DNA of 14,299 nucleotides from positions 1 to 14,299 of the forward strand of contig JAKJFO010000104.1 of assembly GCA_022704885.1 (NCBI GenBank). The letters are read 5' to 3'. Numbering within the stretch: the first letter of the stretch is position 1; every line of letters begins with the position of its first letter. A program made the position numbers and the translations under genes. The stretch is from Candidatus Rifleibacteriota bacterium (GTDB lineage: Bacteria; Riflebacteria; Ozemobacteria; Ozemobacterales; Ozemobacteraceae). Positions 1-5,582 of this stretch are shown here, in pieces. The notes under the pieces were generated by a model, which was given only the letters and a program-made list of their open reading frames with translations, was not told where the DNA came from and made no database searches.

Positions 1-919
1 GGCCATGTACGCGCGAATAACTGACCAGATTCGGCACGAAATCAGAAAAAAAGCGGCTCACCGGAGTTGTCAGGTGGAGCACTCCTCTGGGAGTGCTCAG
101 CCAGAGCTGCTTGCCATCAAAAGCAAAATCGGTAACCGGCCTGGTCAGCCCTGCTCTGGCGTGGTCTATGTTTTTCCACCATTCCGGGTTGGCTGCCGGA
201 AAGCCGGTGTTCCACAGGCTGATGCCACTGTCATGCGCTACCACGAACCAGTTTTCTACGCGAAAAACTCGCTGGCACCAGTCTTGCCGCAGGCCGCTGT
301 TGGTGCTGGCTGAATCGATCACGACAAAGTTGTCGTCCTGGTCAAGAAACGCAGCACCATTCTGAGTGCCCGCCCACAGTGTCTTACCGTCACTTGTCAG
401 GTCCCAGATCATTTGCGAAGGCAAGCCTGCAGAAGCCTCAGCCCGCACGAATCTCCTGTTTTCGTTGAACACACACAGACCAAAAAGAGTTCCGACCCAG
501 AGGCGTTGCCCGTCATGGGCCAGGCACTGCGCCTGCGGAAATGGAAAAGTGCCCTCGGCTAGCCGGTAGTGGGTTACCAGATCGTTTCGAATTGATGTTA
601 TGCCCGCCTCAGTTGCGGCCCAGAGTGTTCCTGACGGGTCGATGAGCAGATCATTCACCGCGGCACTTTCGACCGGGCGACTGAAAGGAATATGTAGAGC
701 GGTCGAAGAACCGGCGCTGTCGCTGAATTTTCTCGGAGCAATGTCGGCAGGCGGCGTGCCCGGTGTGTCTGTCTGCCGTTTACTGATGCTGTCTTCGCGC
801 CTTGACGAGGCGCTTTTCTTTGATTCATTCATGAAATAAAAAACCAGGGCGATTACGAACAGTGTCAGCCAGAATGCTCCACCTGCGCTCTTTCCGTTTT
901 CCTGTGGTTTCTGGGTCAA
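1..919 (-). CDS. Membrane-anchored beta-propeller protein (two-component-regulator-propeller type), C-terminus beyond left edge
   Basis: The minus-strand frame is open from 919 to the window edge (306 codons seen) and has no end here. It has a short polar N-terminus, one hydrophobic segment at about residues 14-30 (FWLTLFVIALVFYFM), a Ser/Pro/Thr-rich linker (31-85), then repeated blades with the LWxGT..G signature of regulator-propeller repeats: SGTLWAAT.AGI (97-107), QRLWVGT.FGL (138-148), KTLWAGT.NGA (179-189), a degenerate blade near 225-236, and KQLWLST.RGV (270-280). Such propellers are sensory or scaffold domains; with one N-terminal helix it would sit outside the cytoplasmic membrane. 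I chose the TTG start at 919 because GGAGG lies 7 nt upstream and the codon overlaps the previous gene's TGA. It is the last visible gene of the M28-peptidase operon. Whether a kinase or other output domain follows cannot be seen. The propeller call is firm; the role is inferred. Confidence 0.82.
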   Translation of the reverse strand, partial: MTQKPQENGKSAGGAFWLTLFVIALVFYFMNESKKSASSRREDSISKRQTDTPGTPPADIAPRKFSDSAGSSTALHIPFSRPVESAAVNDLLIDPSGTLWAATEAGITSIRNDLVTHYRLAEGTFPFPQAQCLAHDGQRLWVGTLFGLCVFNENRRFVRAEASAGLPSQMIWDLTSDGKTLWAGTQNGAAFLDQDDNFVVIDSASTNSGLRQDWCQRVFRVENWFVVAHDSGISLWNTGFPAANPEWWKNIDHARAGLTRPVTDFAFDGKQLWLSTPRGVLHLTTPVSRFFSDFVPNLVSYSRVHG

Positions 920-2091
920 AACAGCGCCTCCAGGTTTACGGGTATTTTCTGGCGTTCTTTGATGATCGCTATTTCTGCAGGCTTTACCTGATTGCCGCGA
1001 TTGTCGAAGCCACCTGAGCCGGCAACACTTTCCCAGCCATGCAGCTGAGCAAGACTGTTTCTGATAGCCAACCGGTTGACTTCACCTGCACGAAGAGCCA
1101 GTGCGTTAAGCATGAGAGCTTCGTAGCCAAGAGCTGCAAAGCTGTCTGCCTGAGTTGCGTACGTTTCATAATACTCTGAGAGAAAAAAATCGGCTCTTTG
1201 CCCGCCAAGGCGCGGATTGAACGGCATGGTGGTAATAGCAGATTCTGCATAAACCCCGGCGATCGTAGCGTATTCTGGCAGTGACATGTGATTGCCGCCG
1301 AGAATCGGGGGTGTGAAGCGGACTTCTCTGGCCTGCCGTGTTATGACAGCAGCTGTATCCGCCGGTGTCAATATAACCAGAGCGTCAGGGTTCGAAGCCA
1401 TGATTACTTCGAGCTGCCGCCTGAAGTTGAGTGTGCCGGGCTGGTAGGACACTGCTGCGCAGACCTGTTGTCCAAACTTTATTGCGGTTTCCATATATTT
1501 TTGAGCACTTTCAGCTCCATATAAAACTGAATCATAAATTACCGCCGGTTTGCGGCTGTTGAACCTGCGGGCGGAGAATTCTGCCAGTGCTTCGAACTGG
1601 CTTTTATCGTCGGTTATGCTGCGAAAGGTAAACATCGAGCCGTTTTCAGTTAACTCGTAGTGAGTGCACAGAGCTGTAATGAACGGAACCTGTGCGTTTT
1701 CGGCGACATACTGAATCGCTCTGGTCTCTGCTGGGCTCATGCCACCGATCAGAGCAACAACTTCAGAATCATAAACAAGATTTCTGGCGTGTTCTGCAGC
1801 CATGGCGGCAGAGCCCTGACTGTCACACATTTCAAGCCTGATTTTGCGCCCGTTGATGCCTCCCTGGCCATTGATGTGTCTGAGAGCCAGTTCGAGCCCG
1901 TTACGGTGGCTGCCGGCGCGCAAGGAACCGCTGCCAGTCAGTGGCAGTATTACGCCGATTCTGATGTCTGTGTTCTTGAAGTTGCTTGACAAAAGGATTA
2001 CCAGTATCAGCACCGGCAGAGAAAGAAGCTGATAGATGTCCAGACGTTTCAGACTTTCGATCAACCTGAAGTAGTAAAGCTTGACCTTCAT
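916..2091 (-). CDS. Membrane-anchored periplasmic binding protein, branched-chain amino acid (LivJ-like, Peripla_BP_6) type
   Basis: 391 aa. After a basic N-terminus (residues 1-18) there is one hydrophobic helix (about 19-36) with no lipobox cysteine, so this is probably a membrane anchor rather than a lipoprotein signal. From residue 43 the protein is a type I periplasmic-binding fold: IRIGVILPLTG (44-53), an AL.HINGQGGINGR region (69-82), VVALIGGMSP (111-120), VPFITALCT (135-143), a second-lobe strand KPAVIYDS..YG (181-192), and PDALVILTP (235-243). Family members bind leucine-type amino acids, amides or other small ligands. The gene overlaps its upstream neighbour by ATGA (2088-2091) and has no obvious Shine-Dalgarno of its own, which implies translational coupling. 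No ABC permease or ATPase gene is adjacent, so it may deliver ligand to a distant transporter or act as a tethered sensor with the neighbouring propeller (inference). Ligand unknown. Confidence 0.85.
   Translation of the reverse strand: MKVKLYYFRLIESLKRLDIYQLLSLPVLILVILLSSNFKNTDIRIGVILPLTGSGSLRAGSHRNGLELALRHINGQGGINGRKIRLEMCDSQGSAAMAAEHARNLVYDSEVVALIGGMSPAETRAIQYVAENAQVPFITALCTHYELTENGSMFTFRSITDDKSQFEALAEFSARRFNSRKPAVIYDSVLYGAESAQKYMETAIKFGQQVCAAVSYQPGTLNFRRQLEVIMASNPDALVILTPADTAAVITRQAREVRFTPPILGGNHMSLPEYATIAGVYAESAITTMPFNPRLGGQRADFFLSEYYETYATQADSFAALGYEALMLNALALRAGEVNRLAIRNSLAQLHGWESVAGSGGFDNRGNQVKPAEIAIIKERQKIPVNLEALF
927..931 (-). promoter_or_regulatory. Shine-Dalgarno GGAGG deciding a TTG start
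   Basis: GGAGG on the minus strand lies inside the last codons of the binding-protein gene, 7 nt before TTG at 919. It supports a TTG start overlapping the upstream TGA; no ATG is as well placed (the next in-frame ATG is residue 30, after the membrane helix). Confidence 0.75.
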
Positions 2092-2453
2092 ACGCAGCTG
2101 TTTCTGATATATGTCAGCACCAGTAGAAATATGCCCATGTATACCGACAGACTGAAAAAATACATCAATGCAAAAAAGAAAAATGGCATTTCTCTTATGA
2201 CCTTGTTGAACAGTTCGTTTTCAACTTCCTGAAAAATCAGGTTCTTTCGCGAAAACTGGTCAAAAAAGAAAACAGTCACTGCGCCGAGTCCGAAAAATCC
2301 CAGGGCAAAACCAAACCCGGCCGCGAATACGGGGGTGTAATTGTTCATCGGTGCTGTCGAATAAAGTGCGTAGGCGACGAGAAGGCTGACGCAGAGCAGT
2401 CCGCAGAAGACAACTGATGCCCAGAAGATCCAGCCCCACAGGAATTCTTTCAT
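2088..2453 (-). CDS. Small membrane protein with three predicted helices, function unknown
   Basis: 121 aa, not recognised. Three strongly hydrophobic stretches are visible: about residues 8-30, 41-64 (Gly/Phe-rich, with GFGFALGFFGLGAV) and 90-116 (beginning with four phenylalanines). A charged loop (65-89) containing FSRKN and acidic/basic residues separates helices 2 and 3. The gene starts 1 nt after the TAA of the nucleotide pyrophosphohydrolase gene and ends in an ATGA overlap with the binding-protein gene, so it belongs to the same transcript. It lies between a cytosolic enzyme and a periplasmic binding protein. It could be a partner of the anchored binding protein, but nothing in the sequence demonstrates this. 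The reading frame is well supported by the packed operon; the function is open. Confidence 0.75.
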   Translation of the reverse strand: MKEFLWGWIFWASVVFCGLLCVSLLVAYALYSTAPMNNYTPVFAAGFGFALGFFGLGAVTVFFFDQFSRKNLIFQEVENELFNKVIREMPFFFFALMYFFSLSVYMGIFLLVLTYIRNSCV

Positions 2454-2454
2454 A

Positions 2455-2883
2455 TTATCCGAGTGGCTCCGGCTTCTTCCAATTGCCGTTGTAGTCGCTG
2501 GTCGGGTATTTTTGGCAGTTTTTGCGCATTTTACCGGCCATGGAACTGGCTATGTCGATATCGAGAACATTGGCGAGACTGAGCAGATATGCCATGACAT
2601 CGCACATTTCTTCGGCAATCTGCTGGCGCTTGTGAGCGTCGATCTCCTCACTTGCCGGAGGCGACCACTGAAAATGCTCGAGAAGCTCAGAAGCCTCGAG
2701 CACTACTGAAATCGCTATGTTCTTTGGCGTGTGATATTTGTGCCAGTCACGGTCGCTGATAAACTTCGCTACCAGCGATTTGAGTTCGCTGATGCTGGTG
2801 GAGTTATCAGAAGCAGCCTGCGTGATTTCGGCTGAATTGCTGTGATTTTGCGCTGAATGGTGATGTGACATTGTGGCAGGCAT
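2455..2883 (-). CDS. MazG-like / dCTP pyrophosphatase (DCTPP1-type) nucleotide pyrophosphohydrolase
   Basis: 142 aa. Residues 32-142 carry the all-alpha NTP pyrophosphohydrolase pattern: RDW.KYHTPKN (45-55), the magnesium-binding ExxE motif in EASELLEHFQW (E63, E66; residues 63-73), a second acidic pair in EEMCDVMAYL (E92, D95), and a C-terminal KNCQKYP segment (121-127) typical of the DCTPP1/RS21-C6 branch. Such enzymes hydrolyse (d)NTPs to the monophosphate and PPi, removing dCTP or modified nucleotides from the cytosolic pool. Residues 1-30 are an unusual polar extension rich in His, Ser, Asn and Gln that is absent from the core family; an internal ATG (residue 5) or a later start would remove part of it, but no start has a strong Shine-Dalgarno. 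It lies 10 nt after the M28 peptidase stop and 1 nt before the next gene. Preferred substrate cannot be read from the sequence. Confidence 0.86.
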   Translation of the reverse strand: MPATMSHHHSAQNHSNSAEITQAASDNSTSISELKSLVAKFISDRDWHKYHTPKNIAISVVLEASELLEHFQWSPPASEEIDAHKRQQIAEEMCDVMAYLLSLANVLDIDIASSMAGKMRKNCQKYPTSDYNGNWKKPEPLG

Positions 2884-2893
2884 TCTCAGTATC

Positions 2894-4219
2894 TCATTTT
2901 TCGCTGCCCGTATCTATCGCATAAGCATAGAGAGCGGCGGCATTAAGACGCAATATCTGCTGGCACAGGTCCTGGTTTATGCTCTTGATCAGGTCAGTGG
3001 TTTTGTGATAGTTGGGATTAGTCGAAAATTCTGATTCAATGGTGAGAACGGCAGGTATTTTGGCCTGCAGAAACGGCGCGTGATCTGAACCCCAGGCGCT
3101 GAAGCTGGTCTGAATGGTAAAATTGGCGTAGTCCAGTGCGAGCTTTTGCAGCTTTTCAACCATCGGCCGGTTGAAAGAGCTGGTTTCCATCATCACTGAA
3201 AGGGGCGCTACCGCGTCGAAACCGATCATGTCGAGATTGAAAACCGCTTTGATCGTCGGGCGATCAGTGGCGCTTAGAGCTTTTACATAGGCTTTTGAAC
3301 CAAACAGCCCTTGTTCTTCGCCCATGAACAGAACAAACTTGACGGTGGCGACCGGCTTGATCTCTGATTCAGCGAGAAGCCTGGCCAGTGCTATGACTCC
3401 GGCCGCTCCGCTGCCATTGTCGTCGGCGCCTGGTGCGTTGGTGCGCGGTGATTCTGAGGTGCTGTCGAGATGCCCGACAACCAGAACCTGACCATACTTT
3501 TCTTCGTCAGTGCCTTTGATTTCGGCAATCAGATTGTTGGTGCGGCTGCTGCTGATCGAAAATGGCTGTTGACTAGTGCTGTAGCCCATATCCTTGAGGA
3601 TCTTTTCACAGTGATCGATGGAGCTCTGAGCCGGTGTCACATAAGAATAACGGGTCTTAAAATCGACGAGATCACTCAGGTCCTGCATGAAGGCCTTCAT
3701 GTCGAGTTTGTCGATGAATTTTGCAATTGCATCTTCGGTTTTGATTCGGGTAATTCCGGTTGTCATCGGCCTGCTCAGAATAATCCGGTTCTCTGGCAGA
3801 GGTTCGACCCGGGTAAAATCTGTCTGCTTCGACATCAGGTTCATAGCAGCAGTTTCGCCGGCAAGCAGAACGATAAATCCCATGTTCCGGTAAACTGTGC
3901 GGGTGCCCGGAAAAACCATGTTGAAGATGGCAGGATCTTTGGTGGTGATCAGATAAAGCTTTTCGCCGGGGCGAACCGGAATGATGCTTACCGGGTCGGT
4001 CTTGAGAATTTTGTCATTGAAGGCGTCTCCTGAACTGATGATCAGCACTTCACCGAACTGGGCATATTTTTCGTTGCCCGAGCCCGATTTTTTAATCAGC
4101 TCATAACCGGTGTCGCTGGAAACTACCTGTACCCACTGTGCCGCCATGGCAGCTGAAGTACCGACCAGCATCAATACTATTAATACTCCGATATAGCCGG
4201 TTCGCGCGAAATTTTTCAT
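2894..4219 (-). CDS. Secreted M28-family zinc metallopeptidase (aminopeptidase-like)
   Basis: 441 aa from the ATG at 4219. The frame stays open upstream to 4279, but that longer start lies inside the promoter, whereas AAGGAGA sits 6 nt before 4219. Residues 1-27 form a signal peptide (Lys/Arg, hydrophobic core GVLIVLMLVG, Ala-rich cleavage region AAMAA). Residues 28 to about 180 are an N-terminal region I do not recognise. The catalytic domain shows the full M28 ligand set: VVGHLDS (H250, D252), PGADDNGSG (D266/D267), MGEEQGLFGS (E301/E302), FNLDMIG (D330) and SDHAPF (H380), plus NYHKTTD (H405). Family members are co-catalytic di-zinc exopeptidases that remove residues from peptides; this one would act in the periplasm or outside the cell. 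It is the first gene of the operon that also holds an amino-acid-type binding protein, which fits peptide scavenging or sensing. Whether it is an amino- or carboxypeptidase is not determined. Confidence 0.92.
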   Translation of the reverse strand: MKNFARTGYIGVLIVLMLVGTSAAMAAQWVQVVSSDTGYELIKKSGSGNEKYAQFGEVLIISSGDAFNDKILKTDPVSIIPVRPGEKLYLITTKDPAIFNMVFPGTRTVYRNMGFIVLLAGETAAMNLMSKQTDFTRVEPLPENRIILSRPMTTGITRIKTEDAIAKFIDKLDMKAFMQDLSDLVDFKTRYSYVTPAQSSIDHCEKILKDMGYSTSQQPFSISSSRTNNLIAEIKGTDEEKYGQVLVVGHLDSTSESPRTNAPGADDNGSGAAGVIALARLLAESEIKPVATVKFVLFMGEEQGLFGSKAYVKALSATDRPTIKAVFNLDMIGFDAVAPLSVMMETSSFNRPMVEKLQKLALDYANFTIQTSFSAWGSDHAPFLQAKIPAVLTIESEFSTNPNYHKTTDLIKSINQDLCQQILRLNAAALYAYAIDTGSEK

Positions 4220-4225
4220 GACAAT

Positions 4226-4232
4226 TCTCCTT
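4226..4232 (-). promoter_or_regulatory. Shine-Dalgarno AAGGAGA deciding the peptidase start
   Basis: AAGGAGA on the minus strand ends 6 nt before ATG 4219, which is followed immediately by a classical signal peptide. This fixes the start at 4219 rather than the in-frame ATG at 4279. Confidence 0.85.
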
Positions 4233-4257
4233 GCCTGTTTACGCAGATACTTCTTTA

Positions 4258-4286
4258 ATGATAACTTATTAAAAATCAAATCTCAA
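4258..4286 (-). promoter_or_regulatory. Sigma-70-type promoter for the M28 peptidase operon
   Basis: The minus strand carries TTGAGA (4286-4281), a 17-nt spacer and TATCAT (4263-4258), each close to the TTGACA/TATAAT consensus. Transcription would begin near 4251, giving a leader of about 32 nt before the ATG at 4219. It lies in the 110-nt gap between two divergent operons. On the plus strand a weaker TAGAAT (4297-4302) without a good -35 could serve the pilin operon. Confidence 0.65.
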
Positions 4287-4314
4287 AAGTTTTGTATAGA
4301 ATTTTGCACGCAAC

Positions 4315-4321
4315 GGGAAGG
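4315..4321 (+). promoter_or_regulatory. Shine-Dalgarno GGGAAGG for the first prepilin-like gene
   Basis: GGGAAGG lies 8 nt before ATG 4330 and favours that start over the in-frame ATG at 4357, which has no comparable site. Confidence 0.55.
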
Positions 4322-4329
4322 TCGTATAA

Positions 4330-4821
4330 ATGTTTTTTGCCTGCAGACCTGTAAGAATGAGGAACACCCAACCTCGCCCGCGTGCTTATACCTTGCCGGA
4401 ACTGCTGATAACAATTCTGCTGCTGTCCATTCTTTTCACCATGGGTATCATTTTTTCCAGCGGAATTAACCAGTCGAGGCGTCTGCGAGACTACAGCGTG
4501 GCTGTCGCTCTCGCTCAGCAGGCTGTCGAAATCGTTCGCAGTGCGCCATTCAGGCTTCTGGATGATGCTGATGCCGGCAAAGATAGCGTTGAGACTGATC
4601 TCAACAGCCTTGCCGGCGAGAATGACCCTTTTGTTCCTGAGATCGAGTCGGGTGGCATCAAATATGAACGCAAGGTCGAAATCAATGATGTCATGGCTCT
4701 CGAAGATAAAGAGCGGCCCATCGGTCTCAAATTGCTCAAGGTTACCGTTATCTGGAAACCTCTTGACGGAGGCAGCCCTGAGCCTTTTGTTGTAACCACT
4801 ACCGTTGCCGACATGAATTGA
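4330..4821 (+). CDS. Prepilin-like protein, GspI/PilV-type minor (pseudo)pilin
   Basis: 163 aa. A 19-residue basic leader is followed by the type IV prepilin motif: A19|Y20-T-L-P-E24 then a hydrophobic helix LLITILLLSILFTMGIIF. Glu at +5 of the mature protein is the conserved residue of the class. The residue before the cut is Ala rather than the usual Gly, and +4 is Pro, both uncommon. The helix continues into SRRLRDYSVAVALAQQAVEIVRS (about 49-72, amphipathic), resembling the A.a.a....E..RS pattern of GspI/PilV proteins, then a variable C-terminal domain. Prepilin peptidase would cleave it in the membrane, after which it would join the tip of a type II secretion pseudopilus or type IV pilus. 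It is first in a three-gene overlapping set whose order I-J-K supports the assignment. Start chosen from GGGAAGG at 4315-4321. GspH or PilE identity is less likely. Confidence 0.78.
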   Translation: MFFACRPVRMRNTQPRPRAYTLPELLITILLLSILFTMGIIFSSGINQSRRLRDYSVAVALAQQAVEIVRSAPFRLLDDADAGKDSVETDLNSLAGENDPFVPEIESGGIKYERKVEINDVMALEDKERPIGLKLLKVTVIWKPLDGGSPEPFVVTTTVADMN

Positions 4822-4826
4822 GAAGT

Positions 4827-5582
4827 ATGAACCATCGCAGCTGCAAAATTGAATCTGGTCGTAAGCCCGCTCGAAATGGCTTTACCATTATCGAAGCGCT
4901 GATTGTTGTTTTCATAACAGCTGTGATTCTCCTTTTTGCATATCGCCTGTTCTTTTCGCAGACGCGCATGGTTACTCAGTCGATCGAGTTCCTCCAGGTT
5001 AACGAAGGTTTTCGCAAAATAATATCTTTTATGGGTGATGACATTCGCGAAGCGACGAATGTTCTAAAACCGGCGCCCGTTCTTTCTGACAAGGTCGTCG
5101 AGCTTGCAACCAGGCCGGGCGTTGTTCTACATCTGCAGAGTTCCGATCTCGACCCTCGTATTCCATTCGACAGCCCGCTTGGCGGCCAGGTAACGCTCCG
5201 ACGCGATATAACCTACGAACTCGAAAAGATACAGAACCCGGATTCGCAGGCAATTCCCCGTTATCGCCTGATCAGAACCGCGACGATTGAAGAAAAAGAC
5301 GGCGAAAAAACGACGCAGCGCCAGACTATCATTGACAATATCAGGGATCTCGTGGTTTATCGAACGATTCGACGCCCTTTCAAGCCTGCTAATGTCGGTG
5401 GCAAGGAAGATCACATCGTGTTACCCATGCCGCTTAGCCAGTCCGGCACCGGCAACAGCCTGGTTCATCTCAATATGGTTCTCGAGCGCGCCAGAAGAGG
5501 TGACGAAACAGGTGATGTATACAGTATCAACATGAACACCTGCTTCTATAAACGCGGAAAAGAGATTTTCAAAAACCCATGA
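4827..5582 (+). CDS. Prepilin-like protein, GspJ/PilW-type minor (pseudo)pilin
   Basis: 251 aa from ATG 4827. A TTG at 4818, overlapping the previous TGA, would add three residues, but it has no Shine-Dalgarno and the ATG is also poorly served, so the start is not settled. The leader (18 aa, Lys/Arg-rich) ends in a canonical site G18|F19-T-I-I-E23, followed by the helix ALIVVFITAVILLFAYRLFF and then QTRMVTQSIEF; Glu +5 is present. After it come an amphipathic region, ISFMGDDIREATNVL (about 66-80, the R..IR.A.. type pattern common in GspJ/PilW), and a beta-rich remainder with strands such as QVTLRRDITYELEK. GspJ is a core of the pseudopilus tip with GspI and GspK. The end overlaps the next gene by ATGA (5579-5582). 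It could equally serve a type IV pilus; the rest of either machine is not in the window. Confidence 0.8.
   Translation: MNHRSCKIESGRKPARNGFTIIEALIVVFITAVILLFAYRLFFSQTRMVTQSIEFLQVNEGFRKIISFMGDDIREATNVLKPAPVLSDKVVELATRPGVVLHLQSSDLDPRIPFDSPLGGQVTLRRDITYELEKIQNPDSQAIPRYRLIRTATIEEKDGEKTTQRQTIIDNIRDLVVYRTIRRPFKPANVGGKEDHIVLPMPLSQSGTGNSLVHLNMVLERARRGDETGDVYSINMNTCFYKRGKEIFKNP

Noticed and set aside
5..839. Several plus-strand frames at the left edge
   Set aside because: They are antisense to the propeller gene, which has five visible blades, a membrane helix and a strong Shine-Dalgarno on the minus strand.
3470..4033. 187-codon open frame on the plus strand
   Set aside because: It lies entirely antisense to the M28 peptidase, whose catalytic motifs are complete, has no family signature and is a shadow of biased codon use.
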